64,000 nucleotides of DNA from Ferribacterium limneticum (GTDB taxonomy: Bacteria; Pseudomonadota; Gammaproteobacteria; Burkholderiales; Rhodocyclaceae): assembly GCF_020510585.1 (NCBI RefSeq), contig NZ_CP075190.1, positions 2,354,001 to 2,418,000 of the forward strand, given 5' to 3'. Positions 26,296 to 35,589 of this stretch are shown piece after piece. The notes below the pieces were generated by a model. That model was not told the origin of the DNA and made no database searches. It was given only the letters and a program-made list of their open reading frames with translations. The first letter of the stretch is position 1. Each line of letters starts with the position of its first letter. The position numbers and the translations under genes are program-made.

Positions 26296-27560
26296 GATTC
26301 TTGCCCCTTATTTGGGTGTTTGATGCCCAACCGCGCGTAGATCGGCCGCAAATACATGCGAAACAGTTCCAGCCGAAAAAAGAAGAACAGCGCTGCCGCG
26401 ATCAGAAGGATGCCCATCAAGATCAAGCTCTCACCCGGTCCGCAGTAATCAGCCAGCGCTCCACTGAGCAGACCGCCAAGCGCAGCGGCCCCGAGATTGG
26501 CTGCGCTGTAGAGCGACAGCACACGGCCACGCAAGTGTTCGGGCACGATCGTTTGCAGGATCGTATTGCTCGAAGCGTTGCCGCTGACCAGCGCAAAACC
26601 GAGCAGGAACAACATCATGCTCGCCAACCAGATGTCCCTGGACAAGGCAAAGGCTAGCAGCGAGAAACCCGCCAGCAAATTAGCAAAAGCAACGGTGCCG
26701 CTCAGTCCACGCACACTGCGGCGGCTGGCCAGCATCAGTGACGCCAGCAGTGCCCCGGCCCCGGCACAACCAAGCAAAAGCCCCAGGGCTTCCGGGCCGC
26801 CGCGAAAAACATCCCGGGCGAATGCCGGCATCAGCGGAATGTAATTTGCAGCCAGGAAGTTCAGCAGAGCGACCTGCCAGAGAATGTGGCGAACGGAAAA
26901 GCTCTGGCGGACAAAAGCCATCCCCTCGCACATCACATCGGCGAAGGCGGCGGAACTGTGCGCTTGTGGGCTTGTCCTCAAATGCGACATGACACCAATG
27001 ATGGCGACAAAGGAAAGGGCATTCAGGGCGAAACACGCCGCCTCGGATGTTTGCGCGAGGATGGCGCCGGCCAGCGGAGGGCCGATGAAACGTGCCAGAT
27101 TGAAAAACAGCGAATTGAGGGCGATGGCATTAGGCAAATCCTGCCGATCTTGCACGAGCTGACTGGTATAGGCATGACGCAGGGGTACATCGAAACTGTT
27201 GAGAATGCCGAAGGCTCCAGCCGCGACCAGGATATGCCAGGGAGCGACCAAGCCCGTCCAGGTCAGCACCGCCAGACATACCGCCTGCAGCAGCATGCCG
27301 AGTTGCACGACCATCATCAGATGCCGGATATTCGAACGGTCAATGATGATACCTGCCAAAGGCGAAACGACCAGTTGGGGTATTTGCGCCAGGAAAGCGA
27401 CCGTTCCGAGCAGCATTGCCGAACCGCTCAGCCGATAAACCAGCCACCCAAGTGCGACCTGCTGTATCCAGTTGCCGAGGATAGAAACTGCCTGGCCAGC
27501 AAAGTAGAGGCGATAGCTGGGCTGGCGCATGGCCCGCCAGGCATGAGCCCGGTGTTTCAT
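26292..27560 (-). CDS. MFS transporter (DHA3-like)
   Basis: About 422 residues with 12 hydrophobic segments. The first helix is YRLYFAGQAVSILGNWIQQVALGWLVYRL, and the loop GIIIDRSNIRHLMMV corresponds to the conserved motif between helices 2 and 3. This subgroup exports drugs, siderophores or metabolites, but some members import. An alternative start at 27587 would place a perfect 8-bp hairpin (CCGGATGG/CCATCCGG, 27570-27591) inside the gene; I prefer MKHRAHAWRAMRQ at 27560. It follows tcuB and precedes the dehydrogenase, with 4-bp overlap. It may take the TcuC role (tricarballylate uptake) or export acids. Confidence 0.82.
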   Translation of the reverse strand: MKHRAHAWRAMRQPSYRLYFAGQAVSILGNWIQQVALGWLVYRLSGSAMLLGTVAFLAQIPQLVVSPLAGIIIDRSNIRHLMMVVQLGMLLQAVCLAVLTWTGLVAPWHILVAAGAFGILNSFDVPLRHAYTSQLVQDRQDLPNAIALNSLFFNLARFIGPPLAGAILAQTSEAACFALNALSFVAIIGVMSHLRTSPQAHSSAAFADVMCEGMAFVRQSFSVRHILWQVALLNFLAANYIPLMPAFARDVFRGGPEALGLLLGCAGAGALLASLMLASRRSVRGLSGTVAFANLLAGFSLLAFALSRDIWLASMMLFLLGFALVSGNASSNTILQTIVPEHLRGRVLSLYSAANLGAAALGGLLSGALADYCGPGESLILMGILLIAAALFFFFRLELFRMYLRPIYARLGIKHPNKGQES

Positions 27561-27633
27561 GGATGAAAACCGGATGGCTTCAACCATCCGGCGTTAGGGC
27601 AAGAGCATGGCATCGGTGGCTATGCGCCTGGAG

Positions 27634-28794
27634 TTACTCGGAGCCCAGTTGCAGGTTGTTCGGCTGCCGCTTCTCTATTGACCATTTGAGCAGAGAAGCC
27701 GAGCGGAAGATGCCATGGGCAAACTTGCCGTAAGGCAGCGTAAGGAACAGCGCCATCACAACCCCGAGATGCACGGCCAGCAACAAGCCCATGACCGCTG
27801 TGTCGCGCAGGCCAAGGAGCAGGAGTCCGGTCAGGCTGGTCAGGAAAAGGAGTGCGATGAAACCGCGATCCATCGGTTTTTGTTCGACGTCACCATGCCA
27901 GGGATGGCGCTTGAGATTCAACCAAAGCAGGCCGGCCGGGCCGATGAGCAGACCTATCCCGCCGGCGATGCCGAGGAGTACCGGCAGGCTGCTCACTGCG
28001 TAGGGCGCGTGCAGGTCGAGCAGGTAGTGGTAGAGCGTCGCTACGCTGGTTGCAGCGAAACACAGCATGAATCCGTAGAAAGTGAAGTGATGGAAGCGGC
28101 GACGCAGTAGGGTAAAAGCATCGTCGGCGTTATTGCAGCCCATGCCGTGACCGCCGTCCAGATACTTCAGTTGCAACACGTTGCCAGCCGCCTCGGCGCC
28201 AGCCTCGCCGCTGATCTCGCCGGGCGATATTTCACCCCAGAAGCGGCGTACACCGAGGGTCAAGGCAAGCACCGCGAACGCGAAGACGGCACCGAACATC
28301 AGGGCCAGCGTGTTGTGCGGAAAGATGGCGTAGAAGTTGCCAGCCAGCGGCGCATGCAGGATGCCACCGGTGACCTGCAAGGTCAGTACCAGGAACAGCG
28401 CCAGGCCAGCGGCCAGGGCCAGCGCCATCGTCGTCCCGTTGTTCTTGTAGAGGCCGCCGAATGCCTGCGGCCAAGCATAGGTGGCATAGGTTTCACCGCG
28501 CACCTTGGCCATTGCCTGCGGCACATTCACCGCAAACTCATGTGGCGGCGCGTACTGGCAGGCATGCAGGCAGGAGCCGCAGTTATGGCAGAGATTGGCC
28601 AGGTAATGGATGTCGGCCTTGCCAAATTCCAGCCGCCGGGTCATCGCCGGAAAAACGGCGCAGAAACCTTCGCAGTAGCGGCAGGCGTTGCAGATTGTCA
28701 TGATGCGGCCAACTTCAGCCTCCTTGTCGCTCAGGCGAACCTCGCCAATGGCTAATTCGCCGGCCTCGTTGACCAGTTTTTTAAGCGCCTGCAT
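27634..28794 (-). CDS. tcuB: TcuB, electron-transfer partner of tricarballylate dehydrogenase
   Basis: 386 residues. The N-terminus carries two iron-sulfur clusters' ligands: [15 protein letters not shown] and [15 protein letters not shown]. The remainder is a membrane domain with about six helices ([48 protein letters not shown]) and histidines suited to heme b. In Salmonella TcuB reoxidises the FAD of TcuA and passes electrons to the quinone pool. It overlaps tcuA by 14 bp, as expected for the pair. Confidence 0.92.
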   Translation of the reverse strand: MQALKKLVNEAGELAIGEVRLSDKEAEVGRIMTICNACRYCEGFCAVFPAMTRRLEFGKADIHYLANLCHNCGSCLHACQYAPPHEFAVNVPQAMAKVRGETYATYAWPQAFGGLYKNNGTTMALALAAGLALFLVLTLQVTGGILHAPLAGNFYAIFPHNTLALMFGAVFAFAVLALTLGVRRFWGEISPGEISGEAGAEAAGNVLQLKYLDGGHGMGCNNADDAFTLLRRRFHHFTFYGFMLCFAATSVATLYHYLLDLHAPYAVSSLPVLLGIAGGIGLLIGPAGLLWLNLKRHPWHGDVEQKPMDRGFIALLFLTSLTGLLLLGLRDTAVMGLLLAVHLGVVMALFLTLPYGKFAHGIFRSASLLKWSIEKRQPNNLQLGSE

Positions 28795-30208
28795 GTTGTG
28801 CTCCTTGCTTCAATGCTGCCTGGGCAGCCTGCGCACCTGCGATGCGCCCGAATACGGTGCCAATGGTCATGCCGACCCCGGCGGTATAACCCTTGCCGAG
28901 GACGTTGCCAGCCATCATTTCGCCGGCAACGAATAGGTTGCGGCTGGGTTGGCCGGCGAAATGCACGGCGGCATGCTCATCGACCTTCAAGCCGAGGTAG
29001 GTAAAGGTGATGCCCGGTTTCAGCGGGTAGGCGTAGAACGGCGCCGTGTCGAGCGGCAGTGCCCAGTGGGTCTTGGCCGGGGTGACGCCTTCGGTATGGC
29101 AGTCGTCGAGCGCCGTGTGGTCGAAGGTGCCGACCCGGCAACCGGCGTTGTAGTCGCCCACCGTGCGGACAAAGGCTTCTGCGTCGAGGCCGAGCTGGCC
29201 GGCCAGCTCTTCCAGCGTATTGGCCCTGGCTCCGGGAAAAACCGGCGGCATGAACCGCCCGACCGCCTTGGCGTCGATGACCGAATAACCGACCTGTCCT
29301 GGTTGCTGGGCGACGAGGCGGCCCCAGATGGCGTAACGCTTCGGCCAGAAGTCCTCGCCTTCGTCGTAGAAACGCTGAGCGAACTTGTTCACCACGATAC
29401 CGAGCGAGACGCAGTCGATGCGGGTGCAGATGCCGCCATCGTAGAGCGGAGCGCGAGCATCGATAGCAACGCAGTGCGACTGCGAAGGATCGCCAATGAA
29501 GTCGGCGCCAGCGCCCTGCATGGCTTTGAGCAGTACGCCCTGATTGAAACGGGTGCCGCGGATGGCGAAATTGTCGGCAGGCCATTCGCCGTCGTCATTC
29601 TGGCCCCAGGCTTCGCGCAGCCATTCGCGGTTGGACTCAAAGCCGCCGGCCGCCATTACGCAAGCCTTGGCGGTGATCCGTTGGCTGCCGACCCAGGCTG
29701 CCTGGAACAGGCCATCAACGACTTCCATACGGTCAACCGGAGATTCATAGCGAATTTCAACACCCAGCGCTTCGGCACTGCGATAGTAGGCGTTGACCAG
29801 GGCTTTGCCGCCGCCCATGAAAAAGGCATTGGTCCGCGACAGTTGTAGCGTGCCCGACAACGAGGGCTGGAAATGTACGCCGTGCCGGCGCATCCAGCTC
29901 CGGCACTTGGATGATTCGCGGATCGCCAGGCGGGCCAGTTGTTCGTTGGTATTGCCCCCGGTGACTTTGAGCAGATCCTGCCAGAACTCCTCTTCCGGGT
30001 AGGCCTCGGTCAGCACGTCCTGCGGCGCATCGTGCATGCAGCGCAAGTTGCGGGTATGGCTGGAATTGCCGCCACGACGATCACTCGGCGCCGCTTCCAG
30101 CAACAGCACCGAGGCGCCAGCCTCACGGGCCATCAGGGCCGCACACAGCGCTGCATTGCCGCCGCCGATAACCAGCACATCGACGGCGTTGGAATTGTTG
30201 TCACTCAT
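28781..30208 (-). CDS. tcuA: TcuA, FAD-dependent tricarballylate dehydrogenase
   Basis: 475 residues from ATG at 30208, 6 bp after AGGAG. The flavin-binding motif is [30 protein letters not shown]. The family pattern continues with [26 protein letters not shown] and, at the end, [14 protein letters not shown] plus [17 protein letters not shown]. TcuA oxidises tricarballylate (propane-1,2,3-tricarboxylate) to cis-aconitate. The neighbouring tcuB and LysR genes reproduce the tcuRAB order of Salmonella. Here cis-aconitate would feed the isomerase and lyase steps. Confidence 0.9.
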   Translation of the reverse strand: MSDNNSNAVDVLVIGGGNAALCAALMAREAGASVLLLEAAPSDRRGGNSSHTRNLRCMHDAPQDVLTEAYPEEEFWQDLLKVTGGNTNEQLARLAIRESSKCRSWMRRHGVHFQPSLSGTLQLSRTNAFFMGGGKALVNAYYRSAEALGVEIRYESPVDRMEVVDGLFQAAWVGSQRITAKACVMAAGGFESNREWLREAWGQNDDGEWPADNFAIRGTRFNQGVLLKAMQGAGADFIGDPSQSHCVAIDARAPLYDGGICTRIDCVSLGIVVNKFAQRFYDEGEDFWPKRYAIWGRLVAQQPGQVGYSVIDAKAVGRFMPPVFPGARANTLEELAGQLGLDAEAFVRTVGDYNAGCRVGTFDHTALDDCHTEGVTPAKTHWALPLDTAPFYAYPLKPGITFTYLGLKVDEHAAVHFAGQPSRNLFVAGEMMAGNVLGKGYTAGVGMTIGTVFGRIAGAQAAQAALKQGAQHAGA

Positions 30209-30296
30209 CATTCGCTCCTTTTGAGCCCTTGTTGATTTCAGCGAAGACACTATCTCGCATCGGTGCGGCGACTCCCTAAGCCGTTCCGACATCCCC

Positions 30297-31232
30297 CTAT
30301 CTCGATTCGAGATGCCCTCGCGTAACCCCCTTCCAGCGGCCGTCGTCCACCAACTGCCCGGCGACCTGACGGAGTACACCGCGGGTGGCCAGCGCTGCCG
30401 GCGACAGTTCGTCGTCGGAAAGGCTGCACAGCAGGTTGCGCCGCGAGGTACCGGCATCAGTAATTTCCGCCCAGCGCAGCCGGCTGCCCGCTTCCGGTTG
30501 GCGGGCCAGCGCCGACCATGGTTGCAGCGTGGCGGCCATGCCGGCCGCGACCATGTCCATCAGCACATACAGCGAATCAACTTCGGCGACGATGTTGGCC
30601 TGTTGGTTCAGACTGCCGAAGGCCGCATCAATGACCCGGCGCAATCCGTGGCGATGGGTCGGCAGAACCAGCGGCGTATCGGCAATGGCAGTCAGCGTCG
30701 TCGGCAGTTGCTCAATCCCGCTCTGGGCGCCGCAGACGAAAAATAGCCGTTCGTCGAGCAGATGCTGGACAGTCCAGCGTCTGGCCTGATCGGCGCCGAA
30801 AAGTACGGCGAGGTCGATTTCGCGGGCATTGAGCATCTGCCCAAGATGTCCCGACATGCCCTCGACCAGATGAATACGGATATCCGGATACTGCGTCTGC
30901 ATTGCCTGTAGTAGCGGCACGCCAAGTATGCCGGCAGTAGTCGGCGCCAGGCCAAGGCCGACGATGCCGGAAAGGCGCGACTGCCGTGCCGCAAGCATTG
31001 CCTCGTCGGCATGGCGTAAGGCGAGCTGGGCATGGGAGACGAACGCAATCCCGGCGTCCGTCGGAATCACCCCGCTCGGCGTTCGTTGCAACAGGCGTGT
31101 CGAAAGCTCGCTTTCAAGACGCTGGATTTGCAAACTTACGGCAGACTGCGCGATGCCCAGATCGAGCGCCGCCTGGCTGATACTGCCCAGTTCGATTGTC
31201 CGCACCAGGTAACGCAGTTGCCGCAGTTCCAT
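30297..31232 (-). CDS. LysR-type regulator, TcuR-like
   Basis: 311 residues; ATG at 31232, 8 bp after AAGGAG. Winged helix-turn-helix at residues 1-60 (LRQLRYLVRTIELGSISQAA; IAQSAVSLQIQRLE), followed by the effector domain (GIVGLGLAPTTAGILGVPLLQAMQTQYPDIRIHLVEGMSGHL), close to the NAC/Cbl-like group used for tricarballylate (TcuR). It starts 12 bp after the lyase gene and lies just before tcuA, so it is co-transcribed with the pathway genes rather than divergent from them. Confidence 0.88.
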   Translation of the reverse strand: MELRQLRYLVRTIELGSISQAALDLGIAQSAVSLQIQRLESELSTRLLQRTPSGVIPTDAGIAFVSHAQLALRHADEAMLAARQSRLSGIVGLGLAPTTAGILGVPLLQAMQTQYPDIRIHLVEGMSGHLGQMLNAREIDLAVLFGADQARRWTVQHLLDERLFFVCGAQSGIEQLPTTLTAIADTPLVLPTHRHGLRRVIDAAFGSLNQQANIVAEVDSLYVLMDMVAAGMAATLQPWSALARQPEAGSRLRWAEITDAGTSRRNLLCSLSDDELSPAALATRGVLRQVAGQLVDDGRWKGVTRGHLESR

Positions 31233-31243
31233 TGCGGGCTCCT

Positions 31244-32599
31244 TTACCCTTGCCGAGCCTTGCGTTGCAGTACCTTGTCCACCATCACACCGGCCTGACC
31301 GAGATAGTTGGCCGGATCGCAAAGTTTGGCCAGCGCTGCCCGGTCAAGGTGTGGATTGATTTCCGGATGCTCTGCCAGCAGGTCGAGCAATGGGCGGTTG
31401 CTCTTGATCGCCGTGCGGCACAGGTCATAGACCAGATCGTGAGCGTATTCGCGGCCGATGTAGGGACCAAGGCCCATCATCACGGCTTCGGACATGACCA
31501 GACCATTGGTCAGTTCGATGTTGGCCATCATGGCGGCAGGATCGACTTCCAGACCTTCGAGCACGAAGCGCGTCTGCTTGAGGGCGCCGGCCGTCAGGCA
31601 GAACGCTTCCGGCAGCGCGATCCATTCGATTTCCCAGGGGCCGGTCGAGCGCTCATGGTCGGCGACCATGGCGTCCATCAGGGAGGCCGAATGCTGACGG
31701 ACCACCGAAATGGCGGCGTGGATGTAGCAGCTCGAAATCGGGTTGCGCTTCTGCGGCATTGTGCTGCTCGAGCCACGGCCCGGCGCGAAGGGCTCGAAGA
31801 CCTCGGCCACTTCGTGCTGCATCATCAGCTTGACGTCCATCGCGATCTTGCCGAGAGAACCGCCGACCAGACCGAGGAAGGCGCCGACTTCGGCAATGGT
31901 GTCGCGCACCGTATGCCAGGCAATGTCGGGCTGGGCGAGGCCGAGTTCGGCCATCAGGCCGGCCTGGGTTTCCATGGCGCCGGTTTCGATCGAGGCCAGA
32001 GTGCCGCAGGCGCCGCCGAATTCGCCCATCAGGACGCGCGGCCGAAGCTGCTGCAGGCGTTCGCGATGGCGCTCCATGCCGGCCAAGATGGCGGCTGTCT
32101 TGAAACCGAAGGTAACCGGAATGGCCTGTTGCAGGTTGCTACGCCCAATCACCGGGGTATCGCGATAGCGCTTCGAGAGATCGGCCAGGGCAGCGCAGAT
32201 GGCGTTCAGTTCAGCCTCGACCAGATCGAGGCCTTCGCGGATCTGCATGACGGTGGCCGTGTCGGTGATATCCTGCGTCGTCGCACCCCAGTGGCAGTAT
32301 TCGCCGAGGCGGTCACGGCACAGGGCATTCAATTGAGAGACGACGCCGAGCACGGGGTAGCCGATGCGCTCAGTCTGGGCGCGCAGCTTGTCCATGTCGA
32401 TCTTGTCGATGTCGCAGTTGCGGACGATCTCGTCGGCCGCTTCCTGCGGGATGATGCCGAGGCGGCCCTGGACGACGGCCAGCGCCCGTTCGATGTCGAG
32501 GTATTTTTCCGTGCGGTTGCGGTCGGACCAGACCTGACGCATGGCGTCGGTACTGAAGATGTTGCCGAAGATACTAGAGTCGATGATGCTCGCGCCCAT
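31244..32599 (-). CDS. Fumarase/aspartase-superfamily lyase (CMLE/adenylosuccinate lyase-like); candidate trans-aconitate decarboxylase
   Basis: 451 residues. Superfamily signature GSSSTMPQKRNP at residues 276-287 (catalytic Ser loop), and HWGATTQDITDTA at 103-115. The closest groups I know are 3-carboxy-cis,cis-muconate cycloisomerase (PcaB) and adenylosuccinate lyase, but no aromatic or purine genes are near. The fungal trans-aconitate decarboxylase Tad1 belongs to the same CMLE-like branch, and here the gene lies among aconitate-forming (TcuAB, PrpF) and itaconate-consuming (CoA transferase, hydratase, lyase) genes. I infer trans-aconitate to itaconate plus CO2; other options are a citramalate/mesaconate lyase or a tricarboxylate lyase. 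Confidence 0.75.
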   Translation of the reverse strand: MGASIIDSSIFGNIFSTDAMRQVWSDRNRTEKYLDIERALAVVQGRLGIIPQEAADEIVRNCDIDKIDMDKLRAQTERIGYPVLGVVSQLNALCRDRLGEYCHWGATTQDITDTATVMQIREGLDLVEAELNAICAALADLSKRYRDTPVIGRSNLQQAIPVTFGFKTAAILAGMERHRERLQQLRPRVLMGEFGGACGTLASIETGAMETQAGLMAELGLAQPDIAWHTVRDTIAEVGAFLGLVGGSLGKIAMDVKLMMQHEVAEVFEPFAPGRGSSSTMPQKRNPISSCYIHAAISVVRQHSASLMDAMVADHERSTGPWEIEWIALPEAFCLTAGALKQTRFVLEGLEVDPAAMMANIELTNGLVMSEAVMMGLGPYIGREYAHDLVYDLCRTAIKSNRPLLDLLAEHPEINPHLDRAALAKLCDPANYLGQAGVMVDKVLQRKARQG

Positions 32600-32653
32600 G
32601 ATGATGTCTCCTGATTCAATGGTGGGAAAGATGGCGGTTCTTTAGTTCGTTGT

Positions 32654-33475
32654 TTAGCTAAAAGTCGTTGCCGGACTGCGCGCCAAGATCTCCTCGGCCT
32701 TGAGAACGACAGGCCGATCCACCATCTTTCCGTCGACCTGGACAGCTCCGGACGATGTTTCGGCAGCGGCCAGAACCTTCCGGGCCCAAACCACTTCCTG
32801 CTCAGTCGGCCGGCTGAGCCGCTCGACAACCTCGACCTGCTTCGGATGGATACACATCTTGGCGGTACAGCCAAAGGCGCGGGCAAAAGTAAAATCGGCC
32901 TCAGTCCTCGCCAGATCATCAAGATTCGGGGTGACGCCGGCAATCGGCGGTGCCAGTTCTGCCGAGCGGGATGCGATGGCAATCTTGCTGTAGGGATAGA
33001 TCAGCCCGAGTTCGTCGCCCGAGAGATTGAGGTCAGCCGCGTAGTCGAGAGTACCGAAGGCGATGCGCTGCACGCCTTCGGCCAGCGCGATCTGATCAAT
33101 GTTGTTGATACCGCGTGCCGATTCGACGAGCGCGACGATCACAACCGCCGGGTTGGTGGCAGCAATAGTCATCTTTACCTGCTCGGCAAACTCCGTCTTT
33201 GGCAGCATGACTTGCGTGAGCCCCGCCGCCTTGATCATTGCCAGATCGTCGGCATACCAGGGCGACAAGGCATCGTTGATGCGTACGACCAGGCGCTCGG
33301 GAGCAACGCCAGCTGTTCGCACCCAGTCGGCGATGGCTTGGCGGGCATCTGCCTTGTCGGTTGGTGCGACCGCATCCTCGAGATCGAGAATGACCGCCCC
33401 CGCTCCGGCGGCCAGCGCCTTGGCGAAGCGCTCGGGACGATTGCCCGGCACAAACAGGTAGCTGACTGGCAGCAT
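32654..33475 (-). CDS. CitE/HpcH-type CoA-ester lyase; candidate citramalyl-CoA lyase
   Basis: 273 residues; the ATG shares one base with the stop of the CoA-transferase gene. Motifs of the citrate-lyase-beta-like family: SYLFVPGNRPERFAKALAAGAGAVILDLEDAV (Mg-binding Asp/Glu), VRINDALSPWYADDL, MLPKTE, VALVESARGINNIDQIA, FGTLDYAADL and AKMCIHPKQVEVV. Such enzymes split citramalyl-CoA, malyl-CoA or similar esters into acetyl-CoA and a keto acid; human CLYBL acts on citramalyl-CoA. In this operon it would produce acetyl-CoA and pyruvate. Confidence 0.86.
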   Translation of the reverse strand: MLPVSYLFVPGNRPERFAKALAAGAGAVILDLEDAVAPTDKADARQAIADWVRTAGVAPERLVVRINDALSPWYADDLAMIKAAGLTQVMLPKTEFAEQVKMTIAATNPAVVIVALVESARGINNIDQIALAEGVQRIAFGTLDYAADLNLSGDELGLIYPYSKIAIASRSAELAPPIAGVTPNLDDLARTEADFTFARAFGCTAKMCIHPKQVEVVERLSRPTEQEVVWARKVLAAAETSSGAVQVDGKMVDRPVVLKAEEILARSPATTFS

Positions 33476-34656
33476 CAGATGGCTCCAGCAGCACGCAGCT
33501 CGGCGATGGCGTCGGCCGAATAGCCCAGCTTGCCAAGGATGGCTTCGGTGTGCTGACCGAGTGCCGGCACGGCATCCATGCGCGGCTCGCATTCCGTCCA
33601 CGAGCCGGGCGGCAGCAGCGCCGGAACCTTGCCGACCGCGGTGTCGATTTCGCGCCAGCGATTGCGTCCCTTCAATTGCGGGTGATCCCAAACATCCTGC
33701 ATCGTATTGAGATGGGCGTTGGCAATCTGGGCGCTTTCCAAGCGCTCGATGACCTGTTCTGCGGTCAACCCGGAAAAAGCCTCAATAATGATATTTCTCA
33801 ACTCCTCACGAGCTGCGCTGCGTTTTGAATTGGAGGAAAAACGCTCTTCCTTGCCTAGGTCAGCGCGAAGCAGAACCTTGTCGCAGAACGCGGCCCACTC
33901 GCGTTCGTTCTGCAGGCCGAGCATGACGTTCTTACCGTCGCCGGCCGGGAACGGCCCGTAGGGGTAGATCGTCGCGTGGCTGGCGCCGGTGCGGCGCGGT
34001 GGTGTAGCGCCGTCGATGGCGTAGTAGAGCGGATAATTCATCCACTCGACCAGGCTTTCCAGCATGGAGATGTCGAGGTGCTGGCCGCGCCCGGTGATCT
34101 GCTTCTGCAACAGCGCAGCGAGGATATTGCTGTAGGCGTACATGCCAGCCGATATGTCGGCGATCGACGGGCCGGCCTTCGACGGTTCGTCTTCCGTACC
34201 GGTCACCGAGACAAAGCCCGATTCGCTTTGAATCAGCAGGTCGTAGGCCTTCTTGTCGCGATAGGGGCCATCGTTGCCGTAGCCGGAAATGTCGCAGACG
34301 ATGATGCCCGGCTTGATCGCCGACAACGCCTCGTACGATAAGCCGAGGCGTGCGGCGGCGCCAGGCGCCAGGTTCTGGACAAGGATATCGGCCTCTTCGG
34401 CGACCAGGCGCTGCAGGATTTTCTGCGCTTCCGGATGCTTGACGTCGAGGGTCAGACTTTCCTTTGAACGATTGGTCCACACGAAATGCGAGGCCAGGCC
34501 ATGCACACGCTCGTCGTAGCCGCGGGCGAAATCGCCAACACCAGGACGCTCGACCTTGATGACGCGAGCGCCGAGGTCAGCCAGCTGGCGGGTGGCGAAC
34601 GGGCCAGCGATAGCGTGTTCGAGGGTAATAACGGTAATGCCTTCCAACGGTCTCAT
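33475..34656 (-). CDS. CaiB/BaiF family CoA transferase; candidate itaconate or mesaconate CoA transferase
   Basis: 393 residues. Class III CoA-transferase features: ITVITLEHAIAGPFATRQLADLGARVIKVERPGVGD, NRSKESLTLDVKHPE, and the catalytic Asp in KKAYDLLIQSESG (Asp139). The C-terminal half holds GRGQHLDISMLESLVEWM. Family members use succinyl-CoA or another CoA donor to activate carboxylates such as mesaconate, citramalate and, in the mammalian SUGCT enzyme, glutarate and itaconate. It is tightly packed between the hydratase (11 bp gap) and the CoA-ester lyase (1-bp overlap). Confidence 0.88.
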   Translation of the reverse strand: MRPLEGITVITLEHAIAGPFATRQLADLGARVIKVERPGVGDFARGYDERVHGLASHFVWTNRSKESLTLDVKHPEAQKILQRLVAEEADILVQNLAPGAAARLGLSYEALSAIKPGIIVCDISGYGNDGPYRDKKAYDLLIQSESGFVSVTGTEDEPSKAGPSIADISAGMYAYSNILAALLQKQITGRGQHLDISMLESLVEWMNYPLYYAIDGATPPRRTGASHATIYPYGPFPAGDGKNVMLGLQNEREWAAFCDKVLLRADLGKEERFSSNSKRSAAREELRNIIIEAFSGLTAEQVIERLESAQIANAHLNTMQDVWDHPQLKGRNRWREIDTAVGKVPALLPPGSWTECEPRMDAVPALGQHTEAILGKLGYSADAIAELRAAGAI

Positions 34657-34666
34657 TCTGCGCTCC

Positions 34667-35512
34667 TTATTTCAGCACGGCCGTGGCGTCCATCGTCAGC
34701 CAGCCTTCATGGTCTTCGGCCCACAGATGGATCGTCTTGCCGTCGGCGCTCGGGGTGCCGTTGACAAAGAAATAGTTGATATCGAAAGTCGGCCGGACGG
34801 CACGGAATTCGAACTTGGCAACTTCTGCATCCGGCATCTTGTGGCGGAGCAGATCGAGCAATAGTGTGGCGATCATCGGGCCGTGCACGATCAGGCCGGG
34901 ATAGCCCTCGACCTCGGTCACGTATTTGCGGTCGTAGTGAATGCGGTGGCCGTTGAAAGTCAGCGCCGAGTAACGGAAGAGCAGAACATCGTCCGGCACC
35001 CACTTGGTCCTCCAGACGGGGTCCGGGTAGGTGGCCTTGGGCGGCGGCGCGACGTCGTTCGGGCTGGCCAGCTCGCGATAGACAATGTCGTGGAATTCGG
35101 TCAGGGCGATGGCACTCTCGCCGGCCCGGCGTAATTCATGGCGAACCTTGACGAAAACCAGCGGGCCGGTGCGGCCGCTTTTCTCGGTAACGTCGTGGAT
35201 GGTCGAGGTGCGGGTCACGGTTTCGCCGATGCGCAGCGGGGCATGGAACTCGAACTGGCTTCCCGCCCACATTCGGCGCGGCAGCGGCACCGGCGGCAGG
35301 AAACCGCCGCGCTTGGCGTGGCCATCCGGGCCAATTTCGGATTGGCGATACAGGGGCAGGAAGTACAACCAGTGCCACAGCGCCGGCAGCGTGGTGCCGT
35401 TGGCGGGGCGTTCGGCCGGCCGGTCAAAAGTGGCCGACAGTGCAGCATAGGGGGTTGCCGTGAAGAGATCGGTAACTTCTTCGGAACGGCCGATCCAGTC
35501 TTTCAGGTTCAT
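34667..35512 (-). CDS. FAS1-like/MaoC double hot-dog hydratase; candidate itaconyl/mesaconyl-CoA hydratase
   Basis: 281 residues with two hot-dog halves. The first contains LPALWHWLYFLPLYRQSEIGPDGHAKRGGFLPPVPLPRRMWAG, as in HTD2-like and mesaconyl-C4-CoA hydratases; the second has SALTFNGHRIHYDRKYVTEVEGYPGLIVHGPMIATLLLDLL with the hydratase Asp/His pattern (NGHRIHYD). Known members hydrate mesaconyl-C4-CoA to citramalyl-CoA. First of three tightly linked CoA genes, so it probably adds water to itaconyl- or mesaconyl-CoA, giving citramalyl-CoA. Confidence 0.85.
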   Translation of the reverse strand: MNLKDWIGRSEEVTDLFTATPYAALSATFDRPAERPANGTTLPALWHWLYFLPLYRQSEIGPDGHAKRGGFLPPVPLPRRMWAGSQFEFHAPLRIGETVTRTSTIHDVTEKSGRTGPLVFVKVRHELRRAGESAIALTEFHDIVYRELASPNDVAPPPKATYPDPVWRTKWVPDDVLLFRYSALTFNGHRIHYDRKYVTEVEGYPGLIVHGPMIATLLLDLLRHKMPDAEVAKFEFRAVRPTFDINYFFVNGTPSADGKTIHLWAEDHEGWLTMDATAVLK

Positions 35513-35589
35513 TGTTCAGACTCCTGGGGTATTGGGGAATAGGTTCGTTGAAAACGGGACGCTACTCGGGGCAGCATCCCCGTTCTTGA

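Noticed and set aside
29727..29760. ACGGTCAACCGGA match inside tcuA
   Set aside because: Only the 13-base core is shared; the GGCC half is missing and the encoded residues are ordinary for the family, so I treat it as chance or a very old copy.
33761..33779. CGGTCAACCCGGAAAAAGC match inside the CoA transferase gene
   Set aside because: Core only and no second half; SGLTAEQV is a normal segment of the protein.
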